Shown here in pieces: positions 1 to 7,090 of a stretch of DNA of 12,964 nucleotides. Source of the stretch: an uncultured Collinsella sp. (lineage in GTDB: Bacteria > Actinomycetota > Coriobacteriia > Coriobacteriales > Coriobacteriaceae). The translations under genes were made by a program, and so were the position numbers. A model generated the notes under the pieces. It did not search any database, had not been told where the DNA came from, and saw only the letters and a list, made by a program, of their open reading frames with translations. Position 1 is the stretch's first letter. Each line of letters starts with the position of its first letter. The stretch lies in contig CABRHR010000057.1 in assembly GCA_902470835.1 (NCBI GenBank), positions 1-12,964 on the forward strand, in the 5' to 3' direction.

Positions 1-46
1 TACACTATCCTCTTCGTCGGCAGCGTCAGATGTGTATAAGAGACAG
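1..46 (+). other. Untrimmed Illumina Nextera adapter and i5 index
   Basis: This is sequencing-library sequence, not genome. Positions 14-46 equal the full Nextera read-1 adapter: the TCGTCGGCAGCGTC part at 14-27 followed by the 19-base transposon mosaic end at 28-46. Positions 6-13 read TATCCTCT, which I recall as Nextera i5 index 503. Positions 1-5 read TACAC, the last five bases of the P5 oligonucleotide before the index. The order P5 tail, index, read-1 adapter, insert is exactly that of a Nextera library molecule. True genomic sequence begins at 47, so the window start is an assembly contig end. Confidence 0.97.
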
Positions 47-500
47 GGTAGGTCTTGTAGACGTGCTTGCTGGGGTGCAGCAGGTCCTGCGATAGGTCGC
101 CGTCGGTGGTAAAGAGCAAAAGGCCCGTGGTGTCACGGTCCAGGCGGCCCACCGGGAAAAGTCCCGGAAAGCGGTCGCGGGGGACCAGGTCGGCCACGCA
201 AGGGCGCTCCTGCGGGTCGCTCATGGTGGTGAGGTAGCCGGTCGGCTTGTAGAGCATCAAGTATACGGCGCCCTGGTTGAGCTTGACGGGCATGCCGTCG
301 ACCTCGATGTGATCGCGGTCGACATCGACCTTGGTGCCCAGTTCGGTCGCGACCTGGCCGTTGACGGTCACGCGGCCGGCGGTCATCAGGTCCTCCGAGC
401 CGCGGCGGCTCGCCACGCCCGCGCGCGCCAAAAAGCGCTGCAGGCGCATAGTGTGCGGATAGACGGGCTGGGCGTCGGTTGCGGGTACTGCGGTGCCCAT
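47..500 (-). CDS. rluB: RluB/RsuA-family pseudouridine synthase, 3' end missing
   Basis: This enzyme isomerises a specific uridine in ribosomal RNA (23S rRNA for RluB) to pseudouridine. The visible 151 residues show an N-terminal S4 RNA-binding domain (about residues 18-65, beginning MRLQRFLARAGVASRR) and the start of the catalytic domain. The family motif GRLDRDTTGLLL lies at residues 118-129, with Asp121 as the expected catalytic aspartate. The ATG at 500 is chosen because GGGGAG lies about 9 bases upstream; an internal ATG at codon 18, directly before the S4 domain, is an alternative. The gene lies 22 bases downstream of the scpB stop, a common order in Gram-positive bacteria. The reading frame runs into the adapter at 46, so roughly the last 90-100 residues are missing because of the contig end, not mutation. 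The RluB rather than RsuA or RluE choice rests on gene neighbourhood. Confidence 0.93.
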
Positions 501-522
501 GGCGCACGTCTCCCCTACTTCG

Positions 523-1251
523 TTAGTCCTCGTCATGTAAATCCTCCGAGGTCTCGTCGACGACCAGGGTCTCCAAGTCCTCGACTGCCTCAACATCTTC
601 AACATCGGTATCGAGCAGTTCGCGCTCTTCGTCCAGGTCCTCGGCCTGCTCCTCGAGCGTGGACTGAATACTGCGGCCGCTCAGGCGCTCGCGGATAAAC
701 TGTCGAGACTGCTCATCGGGGGCAAACTGCTCCAGGTCGGGCAGATCGCGCGTGGAGCGCAGGCCGAACTTTTCCAAGAAGGCGTTGGTCGTGCCGTAAA
801 TGATGGCCTGACCGCGCTGGGGGTCACGGCCGAGCTCGCGCACTAGACCCTTGTCCACGAGCGACGCGATGACGCCGTCTGAGTTGACGCCGCGGATGCC
901 CTTGACCACCTCGCGCGTTACGGGCTGGTGGTATGCGATAACGGCCAGGGTTTCGAGCGCCGCCTGGGACAGCTTTTGCGTGTCCCAGCTCAACACATAG
1001 GCCTCGACCACGTCGTGGTAAGCGGGGTGCGTGAACAGGCGCCAGCCGCCGGCGACCTCGCGCAGCTGAAAGCCGCGGTTGGCCTCCTCGTACTCAACCT
1101 TGAGCTCGGCGAGCAGCGACGCGCACTCGCCGGGGGCGATATCCAGTGCGCCGGCCAGCGCGGGCGCACTCACCGGGTCGCTCGACACCAGCAGCAGCGC
1201 CTCGAGGGCGCCTTTGAGGCTGTTTGCCTCCAGCGTGGAAAGGGTTGACAT
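523..1251 (-). CDS. scpB: Segregation and condensation protein ScpB
   Basis: ScpB is the winged-helix kleisin partner that, with ScpA and SMC, forms the bacterial condensin acting on the nucleoid in chromosome segregation. The 242-aa product has the expected features: an N-terminal segment LKGALEALLLVSSDPVSAPALA, cited here as spanning residues 12-33, then the highly conserved stretch around TLAVIAYHQPVTR and EVVKGIRGVNSDGVI (about residues 101-130), and YGTTNAFLEKFGL near residue 155. The last 45 or so residues are a strongly acidic Glu/Asp-rich tail, a common but variable feature. The ATG at 1251 has AGGAG 8 bases upstream, and the scpA stop lies 11 bases before it, so the two are almost certainly co-transcribed and translated together. 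Confidence 0.97.
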   Translation of the reverse strand: MSTLSTLEANSLKGALEALLLVSSDPVSAPALAGALDIAPGECASLLAELKVEYEEANRGFQLREVAGGWRLFTHPAYHDVVEAYVLSWDTQKLSQAALETLAVIAYHQPVTREVVKGIRGVNSDGVIASLVDKGLVRELGRDPQRGQAIIYGTTNAFLEKFGLRSTRDLPDLEQFAPDEQSRQFIRERLSGRSIQSTLEEQAEDLDEERELLDTDVEDVEAVEDLETLVVDETSEDLHDED

Positions 1252-1262
1252 GGTTGCGGCTC

Positions 1263-2075
1263 CTATTCGGTGAGCTCGGGGCCCTCGCCGGGCACGTATG
1301 CCTCGGCTCCCTCGACTCGGTTGATTTGAATGGTTCCGAAGATCTCGTCCTGGCTCAGCGTGAGCGAGCCGCGTTTGGCGAGCTCGAGCATGGCCAGGAA
1401 GGTAACGACGAGCTGCTCGGTGGTGGCGTCGCCGTCCAACAGCTCGCGGAAGGTGCAGGTTTGGTGCGACATGGTAAAGCGGTCGACCGAGGCAACCGTC
1501 AAGTCGAGCGGCACGCGATGCGGTGCCACGTGCTCGGCCTCCAGCAAGAACGTTTGGCGCTTGCCGTCCAGATCGGCGCAGATGACGGCGAGACCGCGCA
1601 GGGTAATGCCGGCCAGGTAGTCGGGCATAAGACCTAGGAACTCGGGGTCGGGGCCGGCCACGCGCGAATGCATGCGGCTCTCGGCCTGCATGCGCGCGCC
1701 AAGGGCTGCCGCCGCGCCCTTAAACTGCTTGTAGGCGATCAGGCGCTGAATCAGGACCTCGCGCAGGGCGTCGCCGTCGAGCGCGCTGAGCTCCTCGAGG
1801 TCTTCGTCGAACTCGTCATCGTCGTCATTGGCTTTGCGCGGTGTCTCCTGGGGGACCAGCGAGGCGGCCTTGATGTCCAAAAGGGTTGCCGCGACCAGCA
1901 AAAAGTCGCTCGCCACGTCCAGGTCCAGCGCCTCGATGCGCTCGGCCTCGGCCAGGTATTGCTCGGCCACCTCGCTGATGGAGATGGCGCCGATATCTAC
2001 CTTTTGGCGGGTTACCAGCTGCAGCAGCAGGTCGAACGGTCCGCTGTAGACCTGCGTCGACACGCGATACGACAT
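1263..2075 (-). CDS. scpA: Segregation and condensation protein ScpA (kleisin)
   Basis: ScpA is the kleisin that bridges the SMC heads and carries ScpB in the condensin complex. The 270-aa product starts with the family N-terminus (VSTQVYSGPFDLLLQLV), followed by VDIGAISISEVAEQYL and the helix containing LDLDVASDFLLVAATLLDIK. An acidic interdomain segment (NDDDDEFDEDLEELSALDGD) follows. The C-terminal winged-helix region contains VVTFLAMLELAKRGSLTLSQDEIFGTI. Length is normal for the family. The ATG at 2075 is preceded by an excellent AAAGGAGGT Shine-Dalgarno 5 bases upstream. An 84-base gap separates it from the upstream protease gene, so an internal promoter is possible, although I see no convincing one. 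Confidence 0.97.
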   Translation of the reverse strand: MSYRVSTQVYSGPFDLLLQLVTRQKVDIGAISISEVAEQYLAEAERIEALDLDVASDFLLVAATLLDIKAASLVPQETPRKANDDDDEFDEDLEELSALDGDALREVLIQRLIAYKQFKGAAAALGARMQAESRMHSRVAGPDPEFLGLMPDYLAGITLRGLAVICADLDGKRQTFLLEAEHVAPHRVPLDLTVASVDRFTMSHQTCTFRELLDGDATTEQLVVTFLAMLELAKRGSLTLSQDEIFGTIQINRVEGAEAYVPGEGPELTE

Positions 2076-2159
2076 CTTCGACCTCCTTTGACGGCGCCTT
2101 CGCGGCGCGGTTTGGGTGCATGTTGCGACCGTTTTGCGCGGTCGACCTGTAAGTTTACC

Positions 2160-2843
2160 TTAGATGCCGGCGATTGCGAAGTTGAGCAGCCACTCGGCCA
2201 GCGGATACACGGTAACGTCGAAATAGCGGCCGATTACATCGATGCCGGTCCACATGGGCAGCAGGTACAGCACCAGGATGAGGATGGGCATAGCGTATTG
2301 CTGCAGACGGTAATAGTTGTTGAGCGCCTTGCCCTTGAGGAAGGGCACGATGATCGATGAGCCATCGAGCGGCGGAATCGGGATGAGGTTGAAGAACGCG
2401 AGCGACAGGTTGACCACGATAAACGTGGCGCCGAAGTTCATGATCTGTGATGCCACGGCAAAGGACATGCTGGTGTAGAGGCTGCCGTACGTTGCGTGCA
2501 TGAGGGCGGCCGCGAGGCACGCGAGGGCGATGTTCGATGCGGGGCCGGCAACGCTCACCAGAACCTCGTCGCGCTTGGGGTGCTTGAGGTTGTTGAGGTA
2601 GACGGGTACGGGTTTGGCGAAGGCGAACACCGGGCCACCGGCTGCGAGCAAGAGCAGCGGCAGGATGATGGTGCCAAACGGGTCGATATGGTTGAGCGGG
2701 TTGAGCGAGACGCGTCCGCGCGAACGGGCCGTCTTGTCGCCGAGCGCCCAGGCTGCGGCGGCGTGCGCGCTCTCGTGGATCACGATGCCAACGATGACGG
2801 CAACGGCGCTGGCAAGCAGATTCATGAAATAGCTGCTGGACAT
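2160..2843 (-). CDS. M50 site-2-type membrane zinc metalloprotease
   Basis: This is an intramembrane metalloprotease-family protein of 227 residues. The zinc motif HESAH (HExxH) is at residues 23-27 within the first hydrophobic segment. The conserved NPLNHIDPFGT segment is at 48-58, and FNLIPIPPLDGS at 151-162 carries Asp160, the expected third zinc ligand. About five hydrophobic segments alternate with short loops. It lacks PDZ or CBS domains and so resembles the compact YwhC/Rv1417-like branch often found beside scpA; its substrate cannot be read from sequence. The ATG at 2843 has AGGGGAG four bases upstream and lies nine bases after the stop of the preceding membrane protein gene, implying co-transcription. 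Confidence 0.93.
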   Translation of the reverse strand: MSSSYFMNLLASAVAVIVGIVIHESAHAAAAWALGDKTARSRGRVSLNPLNHIDPFGTIILPLLLLAAGGPVFAFAKPVPVYLNNLKHPKRDEVLVSVAGPASNIALACLAAALMHATYGSLYTSMSFAVASQIMNFGATFIVVNLSLAFFNLIPIPPLDGSSIIVPFLKGKALNNYYRLQQYAMPILILVLYLLPMWTGIDVIGRYFDVTVYPLAEWLLNFAIAGI

Positions 2844-2852
2844 GGCACTCCC

Positions 2853-3149
2853 CTAGCGGACGCGGCGCGAGGCGCGCGTGAGCAGGTAGTCAATTACAAA
2901 CAGGATCACAGCGACGATGGCGTAATCTAAGCGGAACACGCCGCCAAAGGGCGACGTGATGACGCCGTAGCCGGCGATGGCGCTCGGCAGCGCGCGTGAA
3001 AGCTCAACGACAAAGCCTACGATCTGCAGCTTGGCGGTCAGGCCGCTAAAGCACAGCAGCACGGTCATCGCACTCATAAAAATGCCGCAGATGCGACAGG
3101 CGATGGCGATGACGCTCATCGCCACGGCAGTGGCCTTACGAGAGTTCAC
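2853..3149 (-). CDS. Small hypothetical membrane protein (GTG start)
   Basis: I do not recognise the family. The 98-aa product has a hydrophobic segment at about residues 8-34, a mildly hydrophobic stretch around 41-60 and a strong membrane segment at about 72-91, and it ends in a basic tail (TRASRRVR), suggesting two or three membrane passes with a cytoplasmic C-terminus. I chose the GTG at 3149 because GAGGAG lies 7 bases upstream and gives a 14-base overlap with the ABC-F stop at 3136-3138, the usual sign of translational coupling. A longer ORF in the same frame reaches further back but only as a shadow of the ABC-F C-terminus. The ATG at codon 11 is an alternative start but has no comparable ribosome-binding site. 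Confidence 0.72.
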   Translation of the reverse strand: MNSRKATAVAMSVIAIACRICGIFMSAMTVLLCFSGLTAKLQIVGFVVELSRALPSAIAGYGVITSPFGGVFRLDYAIVAVILFVIDYLLTRASRRVR

Positions 3150-5169
3150 GCGCGGTCTCCTCTTCGATCTGGGTGGAAAGCTCCAGCCATTCGTCCTCGA
3201 GCTTGGGCAGCTCTTGCTTAAGGCCGTTATATTCCCCCAGCGCGGCGTTGAACTTGTTCTGATCGGCATAAAGCTCTTCGCTCGCCATCAATTCCATAAG
3301 CTCGTCATAGCGGGCTCGCTTTTTGTCGAGCTCCGCCTCGATCTTCTTGAGCTGGTTGCGCACGCCCTTGAGCTTTTTGTTGAGCGCGGCGCGGGCCTGG
3401 GCCTCGGCGCGCTTCTGCTCCTTGGTCTTTTTGCCCTCTGCAGGCTTGGAAACGACGGCGGGCGCATCGGGTTGGGCCGCGGTGACCTTGGCGGACTTGG
3501 CCGTGGCCGGTGTGCTCTCCCCTGCTGCCTCGGCGGCGGCGCGGGCCGCGAGGTCCTCGCGCTTGTAGAGATAGTAGTCGTAATCGCCGTCGTAGACCGT
3601 GACCTTGCCGTCGCGGATGTCGATGATGCGGTTGGCCACAGCGCGTACTAGGTGCTCGTCGTGGCTGATCAGCACGATGGTGCCGGGGAAGTTTTGCAGG
3701 GCGTTCTCGAGCATGTCCACCGAGTCGATGTCCAGGTGGTTGGTGGGCTCGTCCAGGCACAGAAGAGCCTCGGGGGCCACGAGCATTTTGGCGAGCGCTA
3801 GGCGCGCCTTTTCGCCACCGGAGAGGACGCGAACCTGCTTCTCGATGGAATCGTTGTCGCTAAACAGGAAGGCGCCCAGCAAGCTGCGCTGCTGCGGCAC
3901 GGTCCACTTGGGCGTGACGGTGTCGATCTCTTGCAGGACGGTGTTGGACTCGGTCATGCCTTCGAGCGCGTGCTGGGCGTAGTAGGCCACGCCCACGTTG
4001 GTGCCCAGGTCGCGGGTGCCGGTGGTGGGCGGCTCTAGGCCGGCGAGGATCTTCATGAGGGTGGACTTGCCGGCGCCGTTGGGGCCGACGAGCGCCACGT
4101 GCTCGCCGCGGTAGAGCTTGAGGTCGATATCGCTGTAGATGTGCTTGTCGCCGTATGACTTGGATACACCCTCGAGGCCCACGACCATGTCGCCGGAGCG
4201 CGGTGGGTCGGGGAACTTAAAGTCGATGTGCTTGTGACCCTCGGGCAGGATGACAAGCTCCTTTTTGATCTGCTCGATCTTGCGGATGCGCTCCTGCGCC
4301 TGGGCGGCCTTGGTGGGCTTATAGCGGAACTTGTCGACGAAGACCTGCATGTGGGCGATGTCGCGCTCCTGGGCAGCGCGCTTGGCGCGCATCTGCTCCA
4401 GGTTGTCCTCGCGCTGCTTGAGGTAGCTGCTGTAATTGCCGGTATAGGTGGTCACGCGGCGGTTTTCGAGCGCGGCGACGTGGTCGACGCAGGCGTCCAT
4501 AAAGGCGCGGTCGTGGCTGACGATGAGGACGGCGCCGTCGTAGTTGGCGATAAAGCCGCGCAGCCACTGGACGCTTTCGAGGTCCAAGTGGTTGGTGGGC
4601 TCGTCCAGAAGCAGCAGGTCGGGGTGACGCAGGAAGAGCTTGGCGAGCGCGATGCGCATCTGCCAGCCGCCCGAGAACTCGGAGCACGGGCGCTCAAAGT
4701 CGGTGACCTTAAAGCCCAAGCCGGACAGGATCTTGCGGGCGTTGCTCTCGAGCTCGTAGCCGCCCAGGTGCTCAAAGCGGTCCTGGACCTGGCCGTACTC
4801 GTTAAGGAGTGCGTCGACGTCCTTGCCCTGCTCGGAGAGCTCGGTGATCTGGGCCTGCAGCTCGTTGGCGCGCTCGCCCATGCGGCGGATTTCCTTGGCA
4901 GCGGCCATGACCTCGGCAAGGATGGTGGTGTCCTTTTGCTCCAGGTTGGTTTCCTGCTCCAGGTAGCCCACCTGGCAGTCCTTGGCGTACTGGACCTGGC
5001 CGGCGTCGGGGCTGTCGATGCCCATGATGATCTTGAGCATGGTGGTTTTGCCGGCGCCGTTGGGTCCCACGAGCGCAAAGCGCTCGCCGGGGTTGATCTG
5101 GAAGGACGCGCCGCTAAAGAGGACGCGTGCGCCGAAGCTTTTTTCGATCTTGTCGACCAGGAGGATCAT
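3136..5169 (-). CDS. ABC-F family ATPase (ribosome-associated)
   Basis: This is a soluble tandem ATPase of the ABC-F family, whose members act on the ribosome (translation factors or antibiotic protection) and have no membrane domain. The 677-aa product has two nucleotide-binding domains. Walker A motifs GPNGAGKT and GPNGAGKS are at 35-42 and 362-369. Signatures are FSGGW at 165-169 and LSGGEKAR at 449-456. The two DEPTNHLD Walker B segments are at 189-196 and 473-480. A charged interdomain linker spans about 241-320. After an Ala/Pro/Lys-rich spacer, a C-terminal coiled coil occupies about 580-677, as in YdiF/Uup-like members. The start is supported by a modest AAAGGCGG about 5 bases before ATG. 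The gene begins only 31 bases after the tRNA-Ala terminator, so its own promoter must overlap that short gap or it is served by read-through. No evidence points to resistance rather than a housekeeping role. Confidence 0.95.
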   Translation of the reverse strand: MILLVDKIEKSFGARVLFSGASFQINPGERFALVGPNGAGKTTMLKIIMGIDSPDAGQVQYAKDCQVGYLEQETNLEQKDTTILAEVMAAAKEIRRMGERANELQAQITELSEQGKDVDALLNEYGQVQDRFEHLGGYELESNARKILSGLGFKVTDFERPCSEFSGGWQMRIALAKLFLRHPDLLLLDEPTNHLDLESVQWLRGFIANYDGAVLIVSHDRAFMDACVDHVAALENRRVTTYTGNYSSYLKQREDNLEQMRAKRAAQERDIAHMQVFVDKFRYKPTKAAQAQERIRKIEQIKKELVILPEGHKHIDFKFPDPPRSGDMVVGLEGVSKSYGDKHIYSDIDLKLYRGEHVALVGPNGAGKSTLMKILAGLEPPTTGTRDLGTNVGVAYYAQHALEGMTESNTVLQEIDTVTPKWTVPQQRSLLGAFLFSDNDSIEKQVRVLSGGEKARLALAKMLVAPEALLCLDEPTNHLDIDSVDMLENALQNFPGTIVLISHDEHLVRAVANRIIDIRDGKVTVYDGDYDYYLYKREDLAARAAAEAAGESTPATAKSAKVTAAQPDAPAVVSKPAEGKKTKEQKRAEAQARAALNKKLKGVRNQLKKIEAELDKKRARYDELMELMASEELYADQNKFNAALGEYNGLKQELPKLEDEWLELSTQIEEETARELS

Positions 5170-5200
5170 GGTGCCGCCTTTGACCTTGTGTGCCTATATG

Positions 5201-5228
5201 AAAAAAGGCCCCAACTTGCGTTGGAGCC
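5201..5228 (-). terminator. Intrinsic terminator of tRNA-Ala
   Basis: On the minus strand a 9-base stem, GGCTCCAAC paired with GTTGGGGCC (one G-T pair), closes a GCAA tetraloop of the stable GNRA type and is followed directly by six T. It lies 16 bases after the tRNA-Ala 3' end and 31 bases before the ABC-F start codon, so it should end the tRNA transcript; partial read-through could feed the ABC-F operon. Confidence 0.93.
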
Positions 5229-5244
5229 TCATTCAATGCTCGGG

Positions 5245-5317
5245 TGGAGACGAGGGGGATCGAACCCCTGACCTCTTGACTGCCAGTCAAGCGCTCTCCC
5301 AGCTGAGCTACGCCCCC
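5245..5317 (-). tRNA. tRNA-Ala (anticodon GGC)
   Basis: The minus strand folds into a full cloverleaf of 73 bases. The acceptor stem is GGGGGCG/CGTCTCC, including the G3:U70 wobble pair that is the alanine identity element. The D arm is GCTC...GAGC. The anticodon stem CTTGA/TCAAG holds loop CTGGCAG, giving anticodon GGC. The T arm is AGGGG/CCCCT with loop TTCGATC, and the discriminator is A. The 3' CCA is not encoded (the following bases are CCC), so CCA-adding enzyme is required. It reads GCC (and GCT) alanine codons, which fits a GC-rich genome. Confidence 0.97.
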
Positions 5318-5329
5318 GTGTGAAGAAGT

Positions 5330-5358
5330 ACTATACGGGAACTCGCACGGCGATGCAA
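5330..5358 (-). promoter_or_regulatory. Sigma-70-type promoter of tRNA-Ala
   Basis: On the minus strand the -35 box TTGCAT (5353-5358) and the -10 box TATAGT (5330-5335) are separated by exactly 17 bases. The -10 box ends 12 bases before the first tRNA nucleotide, so the transcript would start only a few bases upstream of the mature 5' end. Confidence 0.82.
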
Positions 5359-5438
5359 GGACAATTTTGGAAAAACTTTCGCGGGTGCCGCTCTGAACGG
5401 CTTGCCTAGGTCCGGTCGTGACCCTTCCCGTCCTGCCT

Positions 5439-5600
5439 ACGTCAAAACTATGCCGGTTTACTACGATGAATCCGGGCTGTGCGACCACACTTGACTTTTA
5501 GCGAAATTGCCAAGCGTTCTACCTGCTGTTTTATAAGCGGCAAATTTGGCGTGCTCGGTGGTCATCGATTCATCGTAGTAAACCGGCATAGTTTTGAAGT
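5439..5600. repeat. Large imperfect palindrome with 31-base perfect arms
   Basis: The arms at 5442-5472 and 5567-5597 are perfect reverse complements over 31 bases; allowing one mismatch they extend to 34 bases (5439-5472 and 5567-5600). The 94-base interior also folds back in part: GACCAC at 5483 with GTGGTC at 5558, and GAAATTGCC near 5503 with GGCAAATTT near 5539. One strand could form a long hairpin. An open frame on the minus strand (5461-5589, 42 codons, beginning MPVYYDES) starts in one arm and stops in the other, and the plus strand starts the same MPVYYDES in the left arm before stopping after 14 codons. No Shine-Dalgarno precedes either, so translation is doubtful. I see no clear target-site duplication. 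Candidates are a MITE-like or REP-like dispersed element, or a structured RNA/terminator element. Confidence 0.85.
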
Positions 5601-5652
5601 GACAGAACAGACAGATGCCCTCGCGAGGCCCAAATTGACGCGTACGGATATG

Positions 5653-6798
5653 CTACATGCCTATTTCGAGCCAGTTGGAAAGCACGTTGGCGCGTAGTCT
5701 AGTTTCTGCGCGCCGCATCGCCTTAGTTTTTGGCTTGTAGTTCAGCCCCAAGCGATCGCACACACTGTGAATGATGGTATCAAGTTGATTGTGATCATTG
5801 AGCATGTCATGGGTTACTAGAATTACGTCGTATCCCATGCTTTGCAAGGCGGTCATTCGAGTGGCATCGTGGTCGAGCACTGCGCCCGAGCCGTGAACCA
5901 CCTCTCCCTGAATTTCGATGATAACGGCCTTCATCGTTATTGGGTTTACTATCACGATGTCGCCGTAGCACTCTTTCTGACCTGCTATCTGTCGGGCCGA
6001 AACTGATAGCGGCGTTAGATCATTGACGTAAATGTTATTGAATCCTGCTCCACCTTGTCGCCTTGGTTGACTGAGCAACATGATCCCGGCCACCTCAAGC
6101 GGAGACGCAGCGACACCAATTACTTGCTGGGCGGCCTCGTAGAATTGCCTCCCCCACATTTCACTCTTTACCCTAGCTGCGAATCTCTGCAATTCTTCAA
6201 TCTCAATGAGGGGTTTTCTCATCCAGAGCGATGTTCCCTTCCCTCTCTCTTTATTGTTTTCTTCCCCTCCCTGGTGGCCCATTTCGTCGCTCTTTGGCTG
6301 TGCGGTTGCATAGACGCGCTTCCAGGGTGGCTCATCCTGGGTCTCATCAAGCTCAAATAACTTTTCGGTGCTAGGGCACGCTTCATCCGAACTTGCCAGT
6401 TCAAGGGCAAGTTCGGATGAAGCAGATGGCTTGAAAATGGAGAACCAGCCACAGAATTCGTACATTGCTAGCACCAAGTCACTATGAGATATGTTGCGCG
6501 TCATGGTGAATAGCGTATTGAGCGGATCTGAAACACTGAAGCCCATACCGGTATCGATGGATATATTGTCTGCATAAGCCTCATTCCATCGAATGGTGTG
6601 TCGCAGATCGGAATGTAAGTTACTTCGTGTTGATGCGACAGTGACAACCGGCGTCTTGAGAACGTCAACTACGAAGGGCGACTGGGCTAGGGCTCGCCAG
6701 CCGTCTTCTGGGCTTGGTAGTCTTGGGTAGAGGTTGCGGACCTGCGGTGGGCAGCGCCAATAGCGGAATGCAGTGTTTGCGCAGACGATATCGTCCAT
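5653..6798 (-). CDS. Hypothetical protein, PD-(D/E)XK-like C-terminus
   Basis: This 381-aa protein does not belong to a family I can name. The C-terminal third contains a pattern typical of PD-(D/E)XK / DUF559-like nuclease folds: Asp280 (CYGDIVIV), then Glu295-x-Gln297 (VIIEIQGEV), a helix with Arg314, and a beta strand GYDVILVTHDML at 322-333. The N-terminal region contains MYEFCGWFSI at 112-121. Residues 126-195 form a charged, probably disordered insert containing Glu/Ser-rich and NNKERGKG stretches. The start at 6798 is chosen because GGGGAGG lies 6 bases before this ATG; the open frame extends another 58 codons upstream to an ATG at 6972 but that extension looks non-coding and has a poorer ribosome-binding site. 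The gene stands alone between tRNA-Ala and tRNA-Val. Roles such as an Abi-like or restriction-like protein are guesses. Confidence 0.75.
   Translation of the reverse strand: MDDIVCANTAFRYWRCPPQVRNLYPRLPSPEDGWRALAQSPFVVDVLKTPVVTVASTRSNLHSDLRHTIRWNEAYADNISIDTGMGFSVSDPLNTLFTMTRNISHSDLVLAMYEFCGWFSIFKPSASSELALELASSDEACPSTEKLFELDETQDEPPWKRVYATAQPKSDEMGHQGGEENNKERGKGTSLWMRKPLIEIEELQRFAARVKSEMWGRQFYEAAQQVIGVAASPLEVAGIMLLSQPRRQGGAGFNNIYVNDLTPLSVSARQIAGQKECYGDIVIVNPITMKAVIIEIQGEVVHGSGAVLDHDATRMTALQSMGYDVILVTHDMLNDHNQLDTIIHSVCDRLGLNYKPKTKAMRRAETRLRANVLSNWLEIGM
6380..6423. repeat. Perfect 18-base inverted repeat inside the nuclease-like gene
   Basis: GCTTCATCCGAACTTGCC at 6380-6397 and its exact reverse complement at 6406-6423 flank an 8-base loop. 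Read in the gene's frame the element encodes ASSELALELASSDEA (residues 126-140), so the peptide itself is nearly palindromic. It sits at the start of the low-complexity insert of the host protein and keeps the frame open. An mRNA hairpin of this size inside a coding region is unusual. Confidence 0.9.
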
Positions 6799-7034
6799 TT
6801 GTGCCTCCCCTGGTATCGGCCGTAGACCATACGGTTGTGGTCGTGGACGATTATCTACCGGGGCATCATGCGGGTAAGTACCGGAAGCTGACCAAACGCT
6901 GACCAAAAGCTTGACGAGTTCTGCCGAAAAACCGTCGTGTGATAGAAATCCGCTGGAAGACGCTTTGGGCATGCGGTCCCTGTCTCCATATTTGCGCTCG
7001 AATCACATGGGGAGTTCAATGAAATTACGGATGT

Positions 7035-7063
7035 GTTTTATACAAAACATGCAATGGCGTCAA
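7035..7063 (-). promoter_or_regulatory. Possible promoter of the nuclease-like gene
   Basis: On the minus strand TTGACG (7058-7063) is followed after 17 bases by TAAAAC (7035-7040); the better -10 hexamer TATAAA (7037-7042) overlaps it but would have a 15-base spacer. A start from here would give a leader of about 230 bases before the chosen ATG at 6798. The -35 lies in one arm of the inverted repeat at 7056-7090. Support is only by hexamer match. Confidence 0.35.
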
Positions 7064-7090
7064 AAAAGGGCGCGATAAAAAAATGACGCC
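7056..7090. repeat. Short inverted repeat flanking A-rich core
   Basis: GGCGTCA (7056-7062) and TGACGCC (7084-7090) are perfect inverted copies 21 bases apart, about two helical turns centre to centre, with A runs next to each arm. It overlaps the possible -35 box of the nuclease-like gene, so it could be an operator; it could equally be a weak terminator-like hairpin. Confidence 0.5.

Noticed and set aside
309..698. Plus-strand ORF of 129 codons
   Set aside because: It runs antisense across the well-supported rluB and scpB genes and has no family resemblance; a GC-rich shadow.
2094..2144. Two small hairpins between the M50 gene and scpA as a terminator
   Set aside because: Stems of 5 and 6 bases without a T-run on the transcribed strand; insufficient to separate the operon.
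4228..5271. Plus-strand ORF of 347 codons opposite the ABC-F gene
   Set aside because: The Leu/Ala/Val-rich translation is the antisense of an ABC-F protein with all motifs intact, and it runs into the tRNA-Ala gene.
5439..5600. CRISPR array or tandem repeat
   Set aside because: There are only two copies, in inverted orientation, and no spacer series.
6799..6972. 58-codon N-terminal extension of the nuclease-like protein
   Set aside because: Poorer ribosome-binding site, Pro/Ser-rich translation without family character, and a much better Shine-Dalgarno before the internal ATG at 6798.
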